In this document: piece by piece, positions 61,777 through 64,000 of the stretch
Numbering within the stretch: position 1 is the first letter of the stretch
Layout of the letters: each line of letters begins with the position of its first letter
Assembly: GCF_014655595.1 (NCBI RefSeq)
Contig: NZ_BNBL01000001.1
Coordinates: forward strand, 1,156,310 to 1,220,309
DNA from: Streptomyces griseocarneus
GTDB taxonomy: Bacteria; Actinomycetota; Actinomycetes; Streptomycetales; Streptomycetaceae
DNA length: 64,000 nucleotides
Direction: 5' to 3'
Position numbers and translations under genes: made by a program
Notes under the pieces: model-generated
Database searches by the model: none
What the model saw: the letters and a program-made list of their open reading frames with translations, nothing else
Told to the model about the DNA's origin: nothing

Positions 61777-62508
61777 ATGTCCTTCGTCGCTCTCGACGAA
61801 GGCCGTCGCTCGGCCCGCCGCCGTCTGGCACTTCTCATCGCCGGAGCCCTTGTAGTCGGCGGCGCCACGACGTTCCTCGTCCTCAGTCCCGATGATTCGC
61901 GCAAAACAGACAAGCCCACTGCTGGCCCGACTGCTTCAGCTTCTACCCAGGCACAGACTGGGGGATCGAACGTCCCGACGGTGCTACCCAAGCCCAAGGA
62001 CGTGAAAGACGGTGTACCGGTCGGCTACCCCCACACGCTGGAAGGGGCCATCTCGGCTGCCGCTCACTACGGCGACGTCCTGGACCTCTTCAATCCCAAG
62101 GCTGCAGAGCAACAAGCCAGAGTTATGGCAGCTCCCAATCACCGGATGATGCTGGAAACGTATATGGTCCAATCAGCGCAGACAGCAAGGACTAATGAGG
62201 GGCTTCCGGCGGACGGGGAGTCCGATAACGCCAACTTCATCACCACGCAGTCACGGGCCTACCACGTCGCCAACTCCACCGCAGACAGCGTCACTGTATG
62301 GATTCTGATGGATTGCCAGACATCAGTGCGAGGAGTCGCAAGGTCTACCACACAGGTGCGCGGCGTGGTCCTGGTATGGACGGATGGCGACTGGAAGATG
62401 AGCCTGCGCACTTTGGACGGCCTGCCAGACAACGCTCCCAAAAATGTCACCCCGAACAGCCAGAACGCGGCACAGGAAGGGTGGCGAAGCCTTGCCTACG
62501 AGAAATAG
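61777..62508 (+). CDS. VirB8/TcpC-like membrane-anchored protein
   Basis: This is a 243-residue protein. A basic cytoplasmic start (EGRRSARRRLAL) precedes one helix (about 14-36), a Ser/Thr/Pro linker and an extracytoplasmic domain (75-243) with GYPHTLEGAISAAAHYGDVL and a beta-rich end (VRGVVLVWTDGDWKMSL). This anchor-plus-NTF2-like domain fits TcpC/VirB8 core components of conjugation channels. It begins 4 bases after the preceding stop and overlaps the next gene by 17 bases. Confidence 0.7.
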   Translation: MSFVALDEGRRSARRRLALLIAGALVVGGATTFLVLSPDDSRKTDKPTAGPTASASTQAQTGGSNVPTVLPKPKDVKDGVPVGYPHTLEGAISAAAHYGDVLDLFNPKAAEQQARVMAAPNHRMMLETYMVQSAQTARTNEGLPADGESDNANFITTQSRAYHVANSTADSVTVWILMDCQTSVRGVARSTTQVRGVVLVWTDGDWKMSLRTLDGLPDNAPKNVTPNSQNAAQEGWRSLAYEK

Positions 62509-64000
62509 ATTCCTTGCCCTAGTCGTCGCGTTCTTCTTGAGCCTGCCTCTGTCCCTCATTCCGGCTTCTTCGGCAGCAGCCGACCCTACCCCCCCGAGCC
62601 CCTCGGCATCAGCTAGCCCCAGCCCTCTGAAGACACTCAAAGACTGCGCCGTCGGGGACAGGTATAAGCAAAAAGCCTGCCAGGATTTCGTTGATGAACA
62701 GTGCCAGGCTGACCACCCGAAGGCTGGCGAGAAGGCTTGTAAGGACTACCTCGCATGGCTGAAGATGAAATGGGCCGAGAGCTGCGGCACCGGACCCTAC
62801 GCCAAGGTCTGCAAGGAAGCAGACAAGGTCTCCGACGGGGTTAACAAGGCCGCGGAGGTTGCCAAAGACCCCGCTGGAACTTTGGCGACCGCCGCATTTG
62901 ACGCTGTAGCAGGTAGGTTCGGGAAGGCCGCAACGGGCATTCTTCACGACCTGACTGATGCCTTCCTGGTGGTATCGACGGTCGATCTCAGGAAGAGTGA
63001 ATACCTGCTCGATGTCTACAGCATCACCTGGGCGATTTCCTCGCTGGTGGCCCTGTTCCTGCTGATCGGGCAGTTCGCAAAAGTCGGCCTGAGCGGGGAG
63101 GGGCGCGCAGCGGCCACGGCTATCACAGGCCTGGCCAAGTGGGCTGTTGTCACTCTGGCTTCTCTGGCGGTCACGCAGGCCGCGCTCGGGGCGACGAATG
63201 CGGCCAGTAAGTGGATGATCGACCAGTACCGGGACGGAGGCGGCGAGAAGGCGTTCAAGGAGACCATGGACAAGGCCTTCCTCTTCGACTCGTCCACGAA
63301 CTCCGCGCTCGTGCTGTTGCTCGGGATTCTCGCGGCCTTGGTGACGCTGGTGCTGTGGGGCGAGATGCTGCTGCGGGCAGCGGCGATTCAGGTGCTGGTG
63401 GCCTGCATGCCGATCGTTTCGGCGGGCGGCATCATGGAGGCGACCAAGGAGTGGTGGCCCAAGGCCCGGAACGCCTTGATCGCACTGATCGTGATGAAAC
63501 CGGTGATCGTGCTGATCTTCCTGGTCGGGTTCAGTGCGACCGGCAGTTCCAAGAACTTGAACGACTTCCTGACCGGGTTGCTGACGCTTTTCCTGGCCGC
63601 CGTGGCGTGGCCGTCGATCGCCAAATTCATGACGTTCACCAGCGTGGGTTCCGGGGGAAGTCTGGCCTCCGGCCTGTTGAGCGCGGCGGGAGGCGCCGCC
63701 GCGTCCATGTTCGGTTCAGGGGGCGGCTCTCCGGCCGGAGCCGGTGCCATCGGCGGCGGCAGGGACTTTACGCGTGCGGTGGAGGCGGAGAACGACGGCG
63801 CTGTCGCGCAAGGCGGAGCCGCAGGCCGGGCCCAGGGCGGCAGAGCCGCTTCGATGGGTGTGCTGGGGGCGGCCGGCATGGCGATGCAGGTCGCCAAGGC
63901 AGGCAAGGAGCTCGCGGAGGGAGGCATGGAGGCCATGGCTGCTCACGCCGATCTCGGTCCCGGCAAGGACATGGGCGGACAGGTTGTCCTTCCACCCGGC
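62492..64000 (+). CDS. VirB6/TrbL-like polytopic conjugation protein, cut by window end
   Basis: The frame runs from TTG 62492 (AGGAAGGG about 11 bases upstream) to the window end without a stop, 503 codons so far. It has a signal peptide (RFLALVVAFFLSLPLSLIPA). A cysteine-rich extracytoplasmic segment follows (six Cys between about residues 50 and 110; KACQDFVDEQCQADHP). Several membrane helices lie at about 165-360 (SITWAISSLVALFLLIGQFA, ALVLLLGILAALVTLVLWGE, AIQVLVACMPIVSAGG), then a Gly/Ala-rich tail. It resembles the TrbL/VirB6-type proteins of Streptomyces transfer regions. Confidence 0.8.
   Translation, partial: MPTRNRFLALVVAFFLSLPLSLIPASSAAADPTPPSPSASASPSPLKTLKDCAVGDRYKQKACQDFVDEQCQADHPKAGEKACKDYLAWLKMKWAESCGTGPYAKVCKEADKVSDGVNKAAEVAKDPAGTLATAAFDAVAGRFGKAATGILHDLTDAFLVVSTVDLRKSEYLLDVYSITWAISSLVALFLLIGQFAKVGLSGEGRAAATAITGLAKWAVVTLASLAVTQAALGATNAASKWMIDQYRDGGGEKAFKETMDKAFLFDSSTNSALVLLLGILAALVTLVLWGEMLLRAAAIQVLVACMPIVSAGGIMEATKEWWPKARNALIALIVMKPVIVLIFLVGFSATGSSKNLNDFLTGLLTLFLAAVAWPSIAKFMTFTSVGSGGSLASGLLSAAGGAAASMFGSGGGSPAGAGAIGGGRDFTRAVEAENDGAVAQGGAAGRAQGGRAASMGVLGAAGMAMQVAKAGKELAEGGMEAMAAHADLGPGKDMGGQVVLPPG

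Noticed and set aside
1..64000. tRNA, rRNA or riboswitch genes
   Set aside because: No tRNA cloverleaf, rRNA segment or known riboswitch core could be recognised by eye; a covariance-model scan was not possible.

Overview
The window is high-GC actinobacterial DNA with strongly GC-biased third codon positions, frequent GTG starts and many ATGA/GTGA gene overlaps. It also carries Streptomyces-type families (DUF2252, SHOCT, a GAF/PucR-like regulator, PUFA-type synthase) and rare TTA codons. All of this points to Streptomyces or a close relative. The right third looks like accessory DNA: gene relics, an insertion sequence, an orphan CRISPR array and part of a conjugative element.

Region by region. 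1-1.2 kb holds a 5'-truncated membrane protein and a NarL-type response regulator. 1.5-8.8 kb is a five-gene, fully overlapping operon: a PaaK-like adenylating enzyme, an MFS exporter, a tandem-GNAT protein, a LuxE-like acyl-protein synthetase, and a LuxC-type acyl reductase fused to a second PaaK-like ligase. It looks like an ATP- and NADPH-dependent acid-to-aldehyde pathway with no luciferase. 9.0-24.8 kb is a stress/ion/membrane district: KdpD, a secreted lipase-like hydrolase, 6-phosphogluconate dehydrogenase, small membrane proteins, a drug-type MFS, a K+-channel-like protein, a lipid kinase, DUF2252 and a Na+/H+ antiporter. Two near-identical inverted repeats lie in its two divergent promoter regions.

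25.0-37.2 kb is a reduced PUFA-synthase-like cluster on the minus strand: a KS-AT-ACP-KR-DH megasynthase, a FabA-type dehydratase protein lacking KS-CLF, a PfaD-type enoyl reductase, a membrane protein and an aldehyde-dehydrogenase-like protein. 38.4-41.3 kb holds a bacterial nitric oxide synthase and a P450. 41.5-45.6 kb has a 3-hydroxybutyrate-dehydrogenase-like SDR, a GAF/PucR-like regulator with a TTA codon, and an MHS-family transporter.

46-57 kb is patchwork DNA: two frameshifted small genes (one broken by a heptanucleotide repeat), a CdtB-like secreted nuclease with a lectin domain and a TTA codon, and a four-gene minus-strand cluster of mostly unknown proteins around a VioC-like dioxygenase. 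It continues with an integrase relic, an isolated kdpF, a decayed permease, a serine hydrolase, a DCC-family protein and an IS5-family element with a frameshifted transposase. 57.9-58.4 kb is a type I-E-like CRISPR array with no cas genes in view. 58.4-64 kb encodes part of an actinobacterial conjugation (type IV secretion) module: an SLT/NlpC wall hydrolase, an excisionase-like HTH protein, a ParA/MinD-like ATPase, and pilin-like, VirB8/TcpC-like and VirB6/TrbL-like membrane proteins, the last cut by the window end.

All calls come from reading translations and DNA by eye; no database search was run.
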